Origin: a virus
IMG/VR virus record: IMGVR_UViG_3300034107_000446
Span: 51,719 to 115,718 of that record
Direction: 5' to 3' (one strand)
Length of the DNA stretch: 64,000 bases
The position numbers and the translations under genes are program-made. Below the pieces are notes generated by a model. The model made no database searches. It saw only the letters and a list, made by a program, of their open reading frames with translations, and was not told where the DNA came from. Positions 41,826 through 49,790 of this stretch are shown here, in pieces; positions within the stretch are counted from its first letter, which is position 1, and every line of letters begins with the position of its first letter.

Positions 41826-42430
41826 TATACTTTCCTTACCGATCCATCATGTTGGACATGATATGCTTCGAATGTTATATTAGGATAATTTTTTGCAAGA
41901 GCCTTAAACATAGTAATATTGGGCATTGCATCATCAAAGAACCTGACTCTTTCATATTTACCACCACGCAAGTATTTATGGAAAATAAACCTCTTGTTTT
42001 TAGCAGATGAACCAAGGTTTAGATTACCTGATCGTTCGACATAAACTTTGTCAATGTCAATTCCATATCTACGGAATGTATCAAGGAACTTGTTCTTGTT
42101 ATCAAAATCTGGTCTTGCAGTGACAATAATAACCTTTGATCCCACATTGACTGCATTCTTAATAATTGCCTTTGCTTTTTTGATCATAGACCAAATTGGA
42201 ATTGAAGTATCGTGAAAAATTTCGGCACTTCTAAATTCACCATAGTCGTATGTTTCACCTGGTTTTATTTTATATTCATTGTATTGTTGATTGTCAAGGG
42301 TTCTTACTAGTTTTCCGTCTTTCATTATCTTGACGAGTGCTTTAGTACGAAATAGAGTCTCATCAATATCAAATATTGTGAGACCCTTTCCATTAGATTG
42401 CTCAGTAATGAATTGTTTAAATGATTGCAT
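41825..42430 (-). CDS. HAD-superfamily phosphatase with capsid-targeting-type leader
   Basis: 201 residues. The leader MQSFKQFITE (I-T-E, a classic T4 prohead protease site) precedes a HAD domain: IFDIDETLF (D21-x-D23 nucleophile and acid), KVIIVTARPDF (motif II) and VRFFDDAMPN (motif IV). The layout recalls the 3'-phosphatase half of T4 polynucleotide kinase, but no kinase P-loop is present. It overlaps the ligase-like gene by one base. Substrate unproved. Confidence 0.8.
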   Translation of the reverse strand: MQSFKQFITEQSNGKGLTIFDIDETLFRTKALVKIMKDGKLVRTLDNQQYNEYKIKPGETYDYGEFRSAEIFHDTSIPIWSMIKKAKAIIKNAVNVGSKVIIVTARPDFDNKNKFLDTFRRYGIDIDKVYVERSGNLNLGSSAKNKRFIFHKYLRGGKYERVRFFDDAMPNITMFKALAKNYPNITFEAYHVQHDGSVRKV

Positions 42431-42447
42431 TTATTTACTACTTTAAA

Positions 42448-43458
42448 TTATACTAATTTACCAGTTTGGAGGCAAGTACTCCCTATAGAAGAAAGTGGAT
42501 CACTTTGAGACTGAAATTTATGGGTCTGTGTTGCAAATTTCTTATCGTTGTGATAAAAACTAGTAATAGAACCATTTGTTTTTACTGTAATATTTTTAGG
42601 ATCATTAAGAATGTGTTCATGTTCTGATTCTGGGTGTGAGGTATGATGTTGGATACCTTTGGCAGTTTTATATGTAGTATGTTTTATAAAATTATGACCT
42701 GCATTTTGTAAAGGTGTATTTCTTGCCTTTAAAACATCACGAATGTGATTAACCACTTCTTTATGTTGTCCGCTATCTAATTTTTGTTGTAATTCAGCGC
42801 CGTGTTCACCTGCAATAGTACGTAATAATTTTTTATTGCGGCTTATGATATCAGCTTTTACTGCCGGATTTGAATTTAATTCTGCTTTTCTATCATCTCT
42901 ATTATTTTTATTTAAGTTAGGATAGTCTTTAAGAATATCACTTTTATGTTTTTCGTGCATTTCTTTAGCTTTGGAACCAGCAGATTCAATACCTAAATTA
43001 GAAGTTGTTATATTTTTATTAGAATTATCAGATACTTTTAGACTAACTCCGTGATATGTCGGTTTATCTGAAGATTTCTTTTTAGTATGAATCATAAGAT
43101 CAGAAGGATCTTCTTTTTGAGTAGAATGAATACCAGTAGATCTATGTATGTCACCAGGTTTTGAAGTCCATTGAACTTGGTGTATTGTATGGCCCGCAGG
43201 TAATTTTGTTTTTATGTTGTCTGCTGCCGCTTTAGCTCTATCATTTGCTTTTTTATAATCATCAGGGTGCATTGAAGCTTTTAATTTATCATGTGCTTCT
43301 TCTGGACTATAACCATTTGAATCTTTATGGTGAGTCATGTGTTTACCACCGTTTAAATGATATCCAGTTAATAATTCATGCATGACACCTTTAGTATTAT
43401 TAGAAACAGAATTTTTAGTTTCCTCATCAAGATGCATAAAAGATTTAAATCTCAACAT
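42448..43458 (-). CDS. Putative nuclease-like internal protein
   Basis: 336 residues. The leader is MLRFKSFMHLDEE. Near residues 118-145 DPSDLMIHTKKK and YHGVSLKVSDNSNKNI give a D-x(n)-x-x-K pattern like PD-(D/E)xK nucleases. The rest is very His/Lys/Asn-rich, in keeping with DNA packing in the head. A late promoter box lies 24 bases upstream. T4 internal protein I blocks a host nuclease, so offence or defence roles are both possible. Confidence 0.6.
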   Translation of the reverse strand: MLRFKSFMHLDEETKNSVSNNTKGVMHELLTGYHLNGGKHMTHHKDSNGYSPEEAHDKLKASMHPDDYKKANDRAKAAADNIKTKLPAGHTIHQVQWTSKPGDIHRSTGIHSTQKEDPSDLMIHTKKKSSDKPTYHGVSLKVSDNSNKNITTSNLGIESAGSKAKEMHEKHKSDILKDYPNLNKNNRDDRKAELNSNPAVKADIISRNKKLLRTIAGEHGAELQQKLDSGQHKEVVNHIRDVLKARNTPLQNAGHNFIKHTTYKTAKGIQHHTSHPESEHEHILNDPKNITVKTNGSITSFYHNDKKFATQTHKFQSQSDPLSSIGSTCLQTGKLV

Positions 43459-43481
43459 TAGATAAACTCCTATTTTTTACT

Positions 43482-43489
43482 TATTTATA
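43482..43489 (-). promoter_or_regulatory. Late promoter box
   Basis: TATAAATA on the minus strand, 24 bases before the ATG at 43458, heading the operon of leader-bearing genes 42448-38785. Confidence 0.72.
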
Positions 43490-43501
43490 AAGTAAAAAAA
43501 A

Positions 43502-43699
43502 TTAAGTTCCTTGATGAAACTCATGTTTTACTGCAAAGAACATTGGAGTCCAGCCATTAAAGCCAGAGCCAAGATTTAGTTTTCGGCAAAGATCTTTTGC
43601 TTTCTTTTCCTCAAATGATAATTCAATAAGTACATCACCACCTTTTTCATAGATGTTATATGCGGCGGCTGCATTAGTCTTTTTTACAATATAACTCAC
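43502..43699 (-). CDS. Small hypothetical protein after helicase
   Basis: 65 residues (begins MSYIVKKTNAAAAYNIYEKG), alpha/beta with no recognised motif. It overlaps the gp41 helicase stop by four bases and ends at the late promoter, so it belongs to the replication transcript. Confidence 0.65.
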   Translation of the reverse strand: MSYIVKKTNAAAAYNIYEKGGDVLIELSFEEKKAKDLCRKLNLGSGFNGWTPMFFAVKHEFHQGT

Positions 43700-45120
43700 A
43701 ATATATCCTCTGCTTCTTTCAATTTCTTTTTCCGTTTACTTGACACATCAGCCCATTCATCATTAAATGCACTTTTGTCAAATACAGGTTTATCTTCATC
43801 TTTGGTAGTTTTACTTTCAGACATTACTTTGTTTTGTGCATCTTCCTCCAGATCAAAGATTTTCATTTTTGCACGGTCGATACCAACCATGAATCTCTTG
43901 TAATATGATAAATCACCCCATCGGTTTTTCAATTGTTTTATCATCAATTGTTTACGTTCTTCAAGTTCCTCATTACTGATTAAACCAAAAATAGCATCAG
44001 CTGTATGAGCTATACCCATGGATTCTGATGTATTGGACAAGTCAACATCAGAACTGTCATACGCGCTACGGTTAAATTGTGATGATGTGACAATAGCAAC
44101 ACCAAATTCCATTGCAAGACCACGAACTTCTTCGGCAATAGATTTAACCAATGTGTATGAATTTGCAGAAGCAGCACCTTTGACACGAGATGACGAACAG
44201 ATATTTAAATAGTCAATAAAGATGATATCCGGCGTAAAATTTTTCTTGAGTCTAAGTTCGTTTAATAGATGTCGAAAATGTCCAGAATGTGCAGAACCAG
44301 TTGGATATTCTTTGATGATTAATTTACCAGGTGTTTTACTTTTGATTTTATTGACACGAGATTGGTATACTTCCTTTGGTAATACCAATAAATCATCAAG
44401 TCTAGTATCTAATAAATTAGCATCTATTCGGCGGGCAACTTCTTCCTCGGGTAGTTCCATTGTAATATATAAAACATTTCTTCCGAACATCAAACTTGTC
44501 GCTGCCAAGTGACATTTAATAAGTGATTTACCACCACCAGTCGTAGCAAGTAAAACTGTCATTGACTTTCTTGGAAGGCCACCTTTTGTAATTTTATTGA
44601 AGATATCAATGTCAAATGATAGACGCTCTTCTTTTCTGTGATAATATTCATACCGATCATCAAAATCCTCAAGAAAATCGTGACCTACACTGCTGTCAAA
44701 ACTGATACCCAATGAATCTGATAATAGTTTAGGTAGAGCACCTTTATCAAAATCTTTATCTTGACCATCTAGAATTAGAATTGCTTTGCGGATTGAGTTA
44801 TAAAGATCTTTGTCTTGACAGAATTTTTCTGTTTCACTTAAGAGCCATTCTTGATTTGTATTATTATCAATAGCAAGTTCATCAATAGATTTGCATACCT
44901 CTTTATATGCATCTTCATTCAAGTCTTTTCGATTGTCAATGGAAATTTTAAGTGCTTCAATCGACGGAGGTTCTTTATACTTTTCTACATACTCCGAATA
45001 AGTAGAAAAGATCTTTTTGTGCGTATTTTCATCGAAATACTCATCTTTAATATAAGGGAAAACCTTGCGGGAAAATTCTTCATTAAATAAAAGATTCGAA
45101 ATAATTGTCTTTTCTATCAT
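43696..45120 (-). CDS. 41: Replicative DNA helicase, T4 gp41 / DnaB type
   Basis: 474 residues from the ATG at 45120 after AGAGGTGG. The N-terminal helical domain (1-150) binds the primase. The RecA-like motor has Walker A LLATTGGGKSL, Walker B DIIFIDYLNIC, and the sensor and arginine regions VTSSQFNRSA and KNRWGDLSYYKRF. It unwinds DNA 5' to 3' as a hexamer with gp61. It is unbroken, although gp41 is a known split-intein site in metagenomic relatives. Confidence 0.94.
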   Translation of the reverse strand: MIEKTIISNLLFNEEFSRKVFPYIKDEYFDENTHKKIFSTYSEYVEKYKEPPSIEALKISIDNRKDLNEDAYKEVCKSIDELAIDNNTNQEWLLSETEKFCQDKDLYNSIRKAILILDGQDKDFDKGALPKLLSDSLGISFDSSVGHDFLEDFDDRYEYYHRKEERLSFDIDIFNKITKGGLPRKSMTVLLATTGGGKSLIKCHLAATSLMFGRNVLYITMELPEEEVARRIDANLLDTRLDDLLVLPKEVYQSRVNKIKSKTPGKLIIKEYPTGSAHSGHFRHLLNELRLKKNFTPDIIFIDYLNICSSSRVKGAASANSYTLVKSIAEEVRGLAMEFGVAIVTSSQFNRSAYDSSDVDLSNTSESMGIAHTADAIFGLISNEELEERKQLMIKQLKNRWGDLSYYKRFMVGIDRAKMKIFDLEEDAQNKVMSESKTTKDEDKPVFDKSAFNDEWADVSSKRKKKLKEAEDIL

Positions 45121-45145
45121 AAACCACCTCTTTGGAAACAAATTA

Positions 45146-45171
45146 TGCTCTGATCATTGCTGATCAGAGCA
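45146..45171 (-). terminator. Hairpin between uvsX and gp41
   Basis: An 11-base-pair stem (TGCTCTGATCA) with a GCAA tetraloop in the 73-base gap after uvsX. No long U-tract (TAATTTG follows), so it may attenuate rather than end transcription. Confidence 0.6.
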
Positions 45172-45181
45172 GTCTTAAATC

Positions 45182-45210
45182 ATAATAACATACTTATTCG
45201 TCGATGTCAA
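45182..45210 (-). promoter_or_regulatory. Sigma70-type promoter for gp41 helicase
   Basis: TTGACA, 17 bases, TATTAT on the minus strand overlapping the last uvsX codons; the hairpin at 45146 lies in its leader. Confidence 0.65.
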
Positions 45211-45745
45211 CATCTTCTTCATCATCGTCAATACGTGTTTGTGATCCACCAGATCCACCACCAGTCAATTTAAACTTACGTTCAACATAGTCTTTAAAAA
45301 CTTTGTCTTTGATTAGATTTTCAAAGTATGCATCATTATTCTCAATGTCTTTTGCACGATAACTCTTTTCAGAGATTTCACCGGTTTCCATATCCACAGT
45401 CTGATACCAACCAACTTTTGGTTTAATAATGTGTCCAGATTCTTGAGCAAGCTCAAATAGTGAGGACCATTTATAGATACCGCTGTCAAAGAATACACTG
45501 AATGGAAGCTTTGACTTTTCCTTGACATAACGAGACTTTTCAATGTTGATAGTAAATTTGAAACCCGCGAGTTCAGTTCCATCTTTCTCCTGTGATTTGG
45601 AGATGATAAAGATTTGGTTGGCCGAGTAATAGATACCAGTATTATGTGTTACTACTCCATTTCTTAGAATATAATGTTCGACTTCGTTTACAGATAAATC
45701 GTAAACAGGCTTTTTACCTACACTTTTAATTTGCGATATTTTCAT
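45194..45745 (-). CDS. uvsX: UvsX recombinase, C-terminal part with C-intein
   Basis: 183 residues. Residues 1-35 are a split-intein C-piece (VEHYILRNGVVTHN ends with His34-Asn35); Thr36 is the first extein residue. The extein runs TGIYYSANQIFIISK, then KSRYVKEKSKLPFSVFFDSG, and ends in an acidic tail (DDDEEDVDIDE), as in T4 UvsX. Trans-splicing with the product of 46676-47581 would restore RecA-like strand exchange. Its ATG lies inside the end of the endonuclease gene (20-base overlap). Confidence 0.92.
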   Translation of the reverse strand: MKISQIKSVGKKPVYDLSVNEVEHYILRNGVVTHNTGIYYSANQIFIISKSQEKDGTELAGFKFTINIEKSRYVKEKSKLPFSVFFDSGIYKWSSLFELAQESGHIIKPKVGWYQTVDMETGEISEKSYRAKDIENNDAYFENLIKDKVFKDYVERKFKLTGGGSGGSQTRIDDDEEDVDIDE

Positions 45746-46628
45746 CTTTTTTCCTTTTGTTGTTATTCCAACCCTGATAAAGTCTACCGAACTTCCACCC
45801 TTCTGGCAATTCTTTTTCTGACTTTATCTTTATGTTTTCTATACCATTATTAATCCATTTGCTACCAGTGGATTTTTTTTCTGATAATGTGTAAGGATTA
45901 ACCCACAGTTTTTTGTCATATGAATCTGATAAATCTTTATGGATTCTTACAGTTGCACCTGTTTCTTTATTTTTTAACATAATAAGATTTTTTCTTCCTA
46001 TTTTCTTTTTATGTTCTTCAGATTTAGGTTTTTTTGCTATATTTTCAATCCATTCTTGAACTTTCTCAGGAGACCTAGTTTCTCTGCTATTGGCGATTGC
46101 AATTTTACTTCTAGTTTCGTCAGAATGAGTTTTTCCATAAAATCCATTTTTATCACCCGAAGATCCTCTTTTCTTTCTTTCCTCTGAGGTTAAAATAGTA
46201 CCTTTAGAAACACCTACATATTCACCGTTTAGAACTTTTTTATGATTTCTTGGCAACCTTACTGTTTTACCTGTTCTGGTATTTTTATATGTTGCGTAAT
46301 CTGAATCACTAAAAGTATTTACTGATGCTAATGATAAATTAAAATATTCTGTATCTGCAACAACATCTAAGTGTTTTTGTATTTCATACTCATACTTTAA
46401 TGTTTCTTTATAATCTTCAAACGTGGCTAAAATTTCAGTTTCAATAATATCTTCATTTATGTAATCTTTAAAAAATTTATAAGTCGAAGAACCATAGTAT
46501 GGTTTATTTCTTTTATCATAAATAACACCCTCAAATAGTGTTGAATTTGATTTAGAACCTATATACATATATGGTTCTTCGCCTCTTTCTTTGCGTTTTG
46601 TAAAAGTAAGTTTATATACACAGTGCAT
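45726..46628 (-). CDS. GIY-YIG homing endonuclease inside the broken uvsX gene
   Basis: 300 residues. The GIY-YIG domain is at the N-terminus (VYKLTF at 4-9, YMYIGSKS at 20-27, PYYGSSTYKF). NUMOD-type DNA-targeting repeats follow: TGKTVRLPRNHKKVLNGEYV, GDKNGFYGKTHSDETRSKIA, and TGATVRIHKDL, and KWINNG near the end. It would cut intact uvsX alleles. It has a TATAAATA box upstream, is free-standing, and overlaps the next coding part, just as the HNH gene does at nrdA. Confidence 0.9.
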   Translation of the reverse strand: MHCVYKLTFTKRKERGEEPYMYIGSKSNSTLFEGVIYDKRNKPYYGSSTYKFFKDYINEDIIETEILATFEDYKETLKYEYEIQKHLDVVADTEYFNLSLASVNTFSDSDYATYKNTRTGKTVRLPRNHKKVLNGEYVGVSKGTILTSEERKKRGSSGDKNGFYGKTHSDETRSKIAIANSRETRSPEKVQEWIENIAKKPKSEEHKKKIGRKNLIMLKNKETGATVRIHKDLSDSYDKKLWVNPYTLSEKKSTGSKWINNGIENIKIKSEKELPEGWKFGRLYQGWNNNKRKKDENIAN

Positions 46629-46664
46629 TTTGGTATCCTTAGTTAACAGTATAGTAGATACCTG

Positions 46665-46672
46665 TATTTATA
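46665..46672 (-). promoter_or_regulatory. Late promoter box before GIY-YIG endonuclease
   Basis: TATAAATA on the minus strand, 37 bases before the ATG at 46628, immediately after the stop of the uvsX N-part. Confidence 0.7.
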
Positions 46673-46675
46673 AAT

Positions 46676-47581
46676 TTAAAGAACTGTGCAATCAATTCCT
46701 ACTGTTAGATCTTTGGCTTCTACCCATTTACCATTAACTAAAAACTTATGCTTATCGGAAACAGTAACTGTATAACCATCCTCAAATGTAATTTCATAAC
46801 ACTCTGGCATACCATCTTCTAGAGTATCTGGGTTCCACACGTGAGTCACAATTTGCTCGCCACTGAGTGTAATAACTTTTTCACCCACATTAAAATCTTC
46901 TACCTTTTTCAACCCGTCTGGTGTTTGTATTTCAGTACCCGCAACAACACAACCACCAGAAACAATAGCCTTTGGATAAAGACCCATTTCCTGATAGATA
47001 TGATTGACGGCAAGACATGGGATATTCTTTGTAGTCAAGTGCGGAGTGATAATGCGGAACAAAGATTTTAGACTCTTTGCACGTGACATATCAGCAACTG
47101 ACTTTTCATTTTCTGCATCTTCTACTTCTTTCTTGGAAGCAAGGTTACCGATAGAGTCAATCATAATAAAGACATTATCCTTTTTATCTACTTCTTGTAG
47201 ACGTTGGACAATATCAAATTTAAGCTGTTCAACATTTTCAAGTGGTATGTGAATAACGCGGTTACTATCAATATTAAAACTTTCAAGATAATCGGGCGTG
47301 ATACCAAATTCTGAGTCATAAAGAATAGCAACACCTTCTTTATACTTATCAAGATATGCTTTCATACAATATAGTGATAGCATGGTTTTAAAGCTCTTCG
47401 AAGCACCAGCAACTACTGTTAGACCTGGTAGCAAACCACCTTCAAGTGAACCACTGAATGCAATGTTTAAGATCGGAAGATCTGTAGGGATTATATCTTT
47501 AGCGTTAAAGAATGTTGATTTGGAAAGTACTGATGCAGCTTTGATATTACCTGCTTTTAACATTTTTTCTAATAGACTCAT
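46676..47581 (-). CDS. uvsX: UvsX recombinase, N-terminal part with N-intein
   Basis: 301 residues. Residues 1-210 are T4 UvsX-like: Walker A GASKSFKT (59-66), AILYDSEFG, VFIMIDSIGNL (Walker B), and AVNHIYQEMG. It ends AIVSGG. Residues 211-301 are the intein N-piece: Cys211, TEIQTPDGLKKVEDFNVGEK, VTVSDKHKFLVNGKWVEAKD, ending IDCTVL. The break falls in the conserved SGG/TG loop near DNA-binding loop L2. No homing domain inside. UvsX acts in recombination-dependent replication. Confidence 0.93.
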   Translation of the reverse strand: MSLLEKMLKAGNIKAASVLSKSTFFNAKDIIPTDLPILNIAFSGSLEGGLLPGLTVVAGASKSFKTMLSLYCMKAYLDKYKEGVAILYDSEFGITPDYLESFNIDSNRVIHIPLENVEQLKFDIVQRLQEVDKKDNVFIMIDSIGNLASKKEVEDAENEKSVADMSRAKSLKSLFRIITPHLTTKNIPCLAVNHIYQEMGLYPKAIVSGGCVVAGTEIQTPDGLKKVEDFNVGEKVITLSGEQIVTHVWNPDTLEDGMPECYEITFEDGYTVTVSDKHKFLVNGKWVEAKDLTVGIDCTVL

Positions 47582-47862
47582 CTATGAATTCCTTCTACAA
47601 TTCGTTTTAATTTTTCTTTATATTCTTGGATTTTTTCAACTCTGTTTGGCCAATGTATTGTTGATTTTTCTGGATTTTTACAAAGATTATCCAAGAAAGG
47701 AATAATTGATGAATATAGAAGTTTGAGTCTATCTTCTAAATCTTCTATTTTTTCTTTATCACCGCGGATAACTGCCCCTAGGCTTTCCTTGACCTCATGT
47801 ACTTCTTCATCAGCAAAACTAAAACCAAAATCAAAGTCTTCTATTTTAGCCTCTTTTTTCAT
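47578..47862 (-). CDS. Hypothetical protein between gp32 and UvsX
   Basis: 94 residues, helical (KEKIEDLEDRLKLLYSSIIP, ending STIHWPNRVEKIQEYKEKLK). I recall similar proteins with an IxWPNR motif beside recombination genes of marine T4-like phages; a UvsY-like or clamp-associated role is possible but unproved. It overlaps uvsX by four bases. Confidence 0.7.
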   Translation of the reverse strand: MKKEAKIEDFDFGFSFADEEVHEVKESLGAVIRGDKEKIEDLEDRLKLLYSSIIPFLDNLCKNPEKSTIHWPNRVEKIQEYKEKLKRIVEGIHR

Positions 47863-47893
47863 GTGTATATCCTCTCATTAAAGTATACAATAA

Positions 47894-47943
47894 ACTCGAT
47901 TGAATCGAGTGAATGTTAATTGGAGAGGGAATTAACCCTCTCC
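47894..47943 (-). terminator. Tandem hairpins after gp32
   Basis: The first is GGAGAGGG/CCCTCTCC around TTAATT; the second is ACTCGATT/AATCGAGT with a 1-base centre. They lie between gp32 and the next gene. No U-tract is seen, so they may limit read-through and set the gp32 to UvsX ratio. Confidence 0.55.
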
Positions 47944-47960
47944 ATCTTTAAGTTGTGATT

Positions 47961-48902
47961 TTAGGTCTTTGAAAGGTTTCTGAAGAACTCTAGATCATCT
48001 TCATCTTCGTCAGTTGAAGCGGCTTGTTCTTTCATTGGAGCTGCAGGTGTCTCTTTTTTAGGGGCCTGTGCTTTACTCATATCGAGTTCACCATATAGAT
48101 CTTCCTCTGCTGAAGACGCAGCATTGGAGCGAAGATCGGCATCAGCACCAACAATGCCAAGTACACGATGAAGTTTTGCCTTTAGTTCATCATATGGTTT
48201 GAAGTTCTTTGGATCAATGACATCCTTGAGAGAATGTGATTGTTTCCATACTCTTTCAATTTCAGAATCATCTTCGAAGAAAGCAGACGATGAATCAAAT
48301 TCAGATTTATCATAGTTTGGATAACCTTCAAACACCCGGATTTTCAATCGGAAGTTAGCACCTTCCCATAGATCGAATGGGTTAACAGGCTTTTCATCTT
48401 CGAATGAAGGATTCATAAGATCATTGAGTTTGTCCCAGATCTTCTTGCCATATTTAAACAAGAATACCTTGCCATCATTTTCTGGGTTGCCAGAATCCTT
48501 AACGATATATACGTTAGAGATGTAATGAAGTCTGCGTTTCTGGTCACGTGCTTGTTTACGTTCTGGAGCACTATCGTCAGTACTCACATTCCATAGTTTG
48601 GTATTTAGTTCAGATACTGGGTCTGGTTGACCAACTGTCGTAAGTGAATTTTCGATATACCAACCACCAGGACCTTTAAACCCGTGGTCCCATAGACGTA
48701 CGAATGGCATATCCTCGCCTTCTGGTGAGTCTAGAAAGCGAATAATCGCAAAACCATTACCTGCTGAGTCTCGAGTCGGTTTCCAATATTTACCTTCATT
48801 TGGATCGGCATATGATTTGGAACTGATTTTTGTGAGCTGTTGGTTCAGTTTCTCGAGTGAATTTGAACGGTTCTTCTTTAGTGCTTGAAAATCTACAGCC
48901 AT
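47961..48902 (-). CDS. 32: Single-stranded DNA-binding protein gp32
   Basis: 313 residues. A basic N-terminal LAST-type motif (ALKKNRSNSLEKL) drives cooperativity; the core (about 30-235) contains NGFAIIRFLDSPEGE and RRLHYISNVYIVKD; the C-terminus ends in an acidic tail (STDEDEDDLEFFRNL) that recruits gp59 and others. The Cys-zinc cluster of T4 gp32 is not evident, as in marine relatives. It coats ssDNA in replication and repair and lies after gp33 and gp59 as in T4. Confidence 0.94.
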   Translation of the reverse strand: MAVDFQALKKNRSNSLEKLNQQLTKISSKSYADPNEGKYWKPTRDSAGNGFAIIRFLDSPEGEDMPFVRLWDHGFKGPGGWYIENSLTTVGQPDPVSELNTKLWNVSTDDSAPERKQARDQKRRLHYISNVYIVKDSGNPENDGKVFLFKYGKKIWDKLNDLMNPSFEDEKPVNPFDLWEGANFRLKIRVFEGYPNYDKSEFDSSSAFFEDDSEIERVWKQSHSLKDVIDPKNFKPYDELKAKLHRVLGIVGADADLRSNAASSAEEDLYGELDMSKAQAPKKETPAAPMKEQAASTDEDEDDLEFFRNLSKT

Positions 48903-48948
48903 AGTGTTTCTCCTTATATAGCATTATATGCAATTGTTTACAATGTAT

Positions 48949-48972
48949 CGTAATGTTTATTTTATCATTACG
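48949..48972 (-). promoter_or_regulatory. Leader hairpin upstream of gp32
   Basis: CGTAATG pairs with CATTACG around ten A/T-rich bases, 47 bases before the gp32 ATG, in an unstructured leader. T4 gp32 represses its own translation by binding such AT-rich leaders next to a fold; a like role is possible here. Confidence 0.45.
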
Positions 48973-48982
48973 AGTTTATTTA

Positions 48983-49579
48983 TTACTCGAAAAAGTGTTC
49001 TTTGACAATATCTGAAAATTTTTTTCGATTTATTTCCAAAAATGGATAATATTTTTTGGATAGTCTAATAATATCACCTGCCACGATTTTGTCAACTACT
49101 TCCTTTGACCATCGTTCATAAACATTTGAAATGTTTGCTAAAATTGTAAACGTTTCAATGGATATTTTGTTTTGTAAATATAGTGATATTACATATGGGT
49201 GCTGACCATTAACAGGGATAAAATTCTCTGCATAATTCTCTTTTAATCTAGAGAGATCATTTTTGAATATGTATGTTATTGAGTCAATTCTGCCTTCCCA
49301 TTCAGCAAAAATAGTTTCGGCATTTTCTTCTAATATTTCTCTTACCCAGATGTTTGGGTTTTTAAGTATATTAGCCAATATCATATTATGCCAATCTTTT
49401 TTCTTTGATAGTTTATAGAAAAAGAAAACATCATTTCTAGTGGAAAAACTATCAAATGATGCTCTTACTTTTCCATTATATTTTTGGTAATCGTAACTAT
49501 CAGTAGTAAAATGTCGCTTCAGTGCCAGATAATCGACATAAACACGAAACGATTCATCAGTCGCATAGTTTATTGTCAT
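48983..49579 (-). CDS. 59: Helicase loader gp59
   Basis: 198 residues. The N-terminus VYVDYLALKRHFTTDSYDYQ, then KYNGKVRAS, is the family signature; the rest is all-helical with HPYVISLYLQNKISIETF. gp59 loads gp41 helicase on gp32-covered forks. It overlaps the gp33-like gene by 23 bases and lies just before gp32, the T4 order. Confidence 0.92.
   Translation of the reverse strand: MTINYATDESFRVYVDYLALKRHFTTDSYDYQKYNGKVRASFDSFSTRNDVFFFYKLSKKKDWHNMILANILKNPNIWVREILEENAETIFAEWEGRIDSITYIFKNDLSRLKENYAENFIPVNGQHPYVISLYLQNKISIETFTILANISNVYERWSKEVVDKIVAGDIIRLSKKYYPFLEINRKKFSDIVKEHFFE
49068..49095 (-). promoter_or_regulatory. Possible sigma70-type promoter for gp32
   Basis: TTGACA, 16 bases, TATTAT on the minus strand within the end of gp59, about 165 bases before gp32. 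Confidence 0.5.
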
Positions 49580-49790
49580 TTTTATCTTTTTTCACCAATT
49601 TCATATTAATAGCTTCGGATCTAATCTTTTCTTTCATTACAGTTGATTTTTTCACAATTTCTGCAATTGTTTCTATTTCAACATTTCGTGTTTTGGCATA
49701 TTCAACCAATGCATCAATATAGGGAACTCCCATTGAAAGCATTCTTGCAATTTCAAAATGAATCTTTTCAGGAGTTTGTGTTTCTATCAT
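49557..49790 (-). CDS. 33: Late-transcription coactivator gp33-like
   Basis: 77 residues, helical (IDALVEYAKTRNVEIETIAE, IVKKSTVMKEKIRSEA). Size, composition and its place immediately before gp59 and gp32 match gp33, which links RNA polymerase to the sliding clamp at late promoters. The presence of TATAAATA boxes in the window fits a working gp33/gp55 system. Confidence 0.82.
   Translation of the reverse strand: MIETQTPEKIHFEIARMLSMGVPYIDALVEYAKTRNVEIETIAEIVKKSTVMKEKIRSEAINMKLVKKDKNDNKLCD

Noticed and set aside
42270-42300. Minus-strand TTGACA-17-TATAAA inside the HAD gene
   Set aside because: Explained by the codons of that gene and there is no clear gene start soon after it; kept out of the feature list.
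43696-45120. Possible split intein in gp41 helicase
   Set aside because: gp41 is a known split-intein host gene in related phages, so I checked; here all helicase motifs run without a break.
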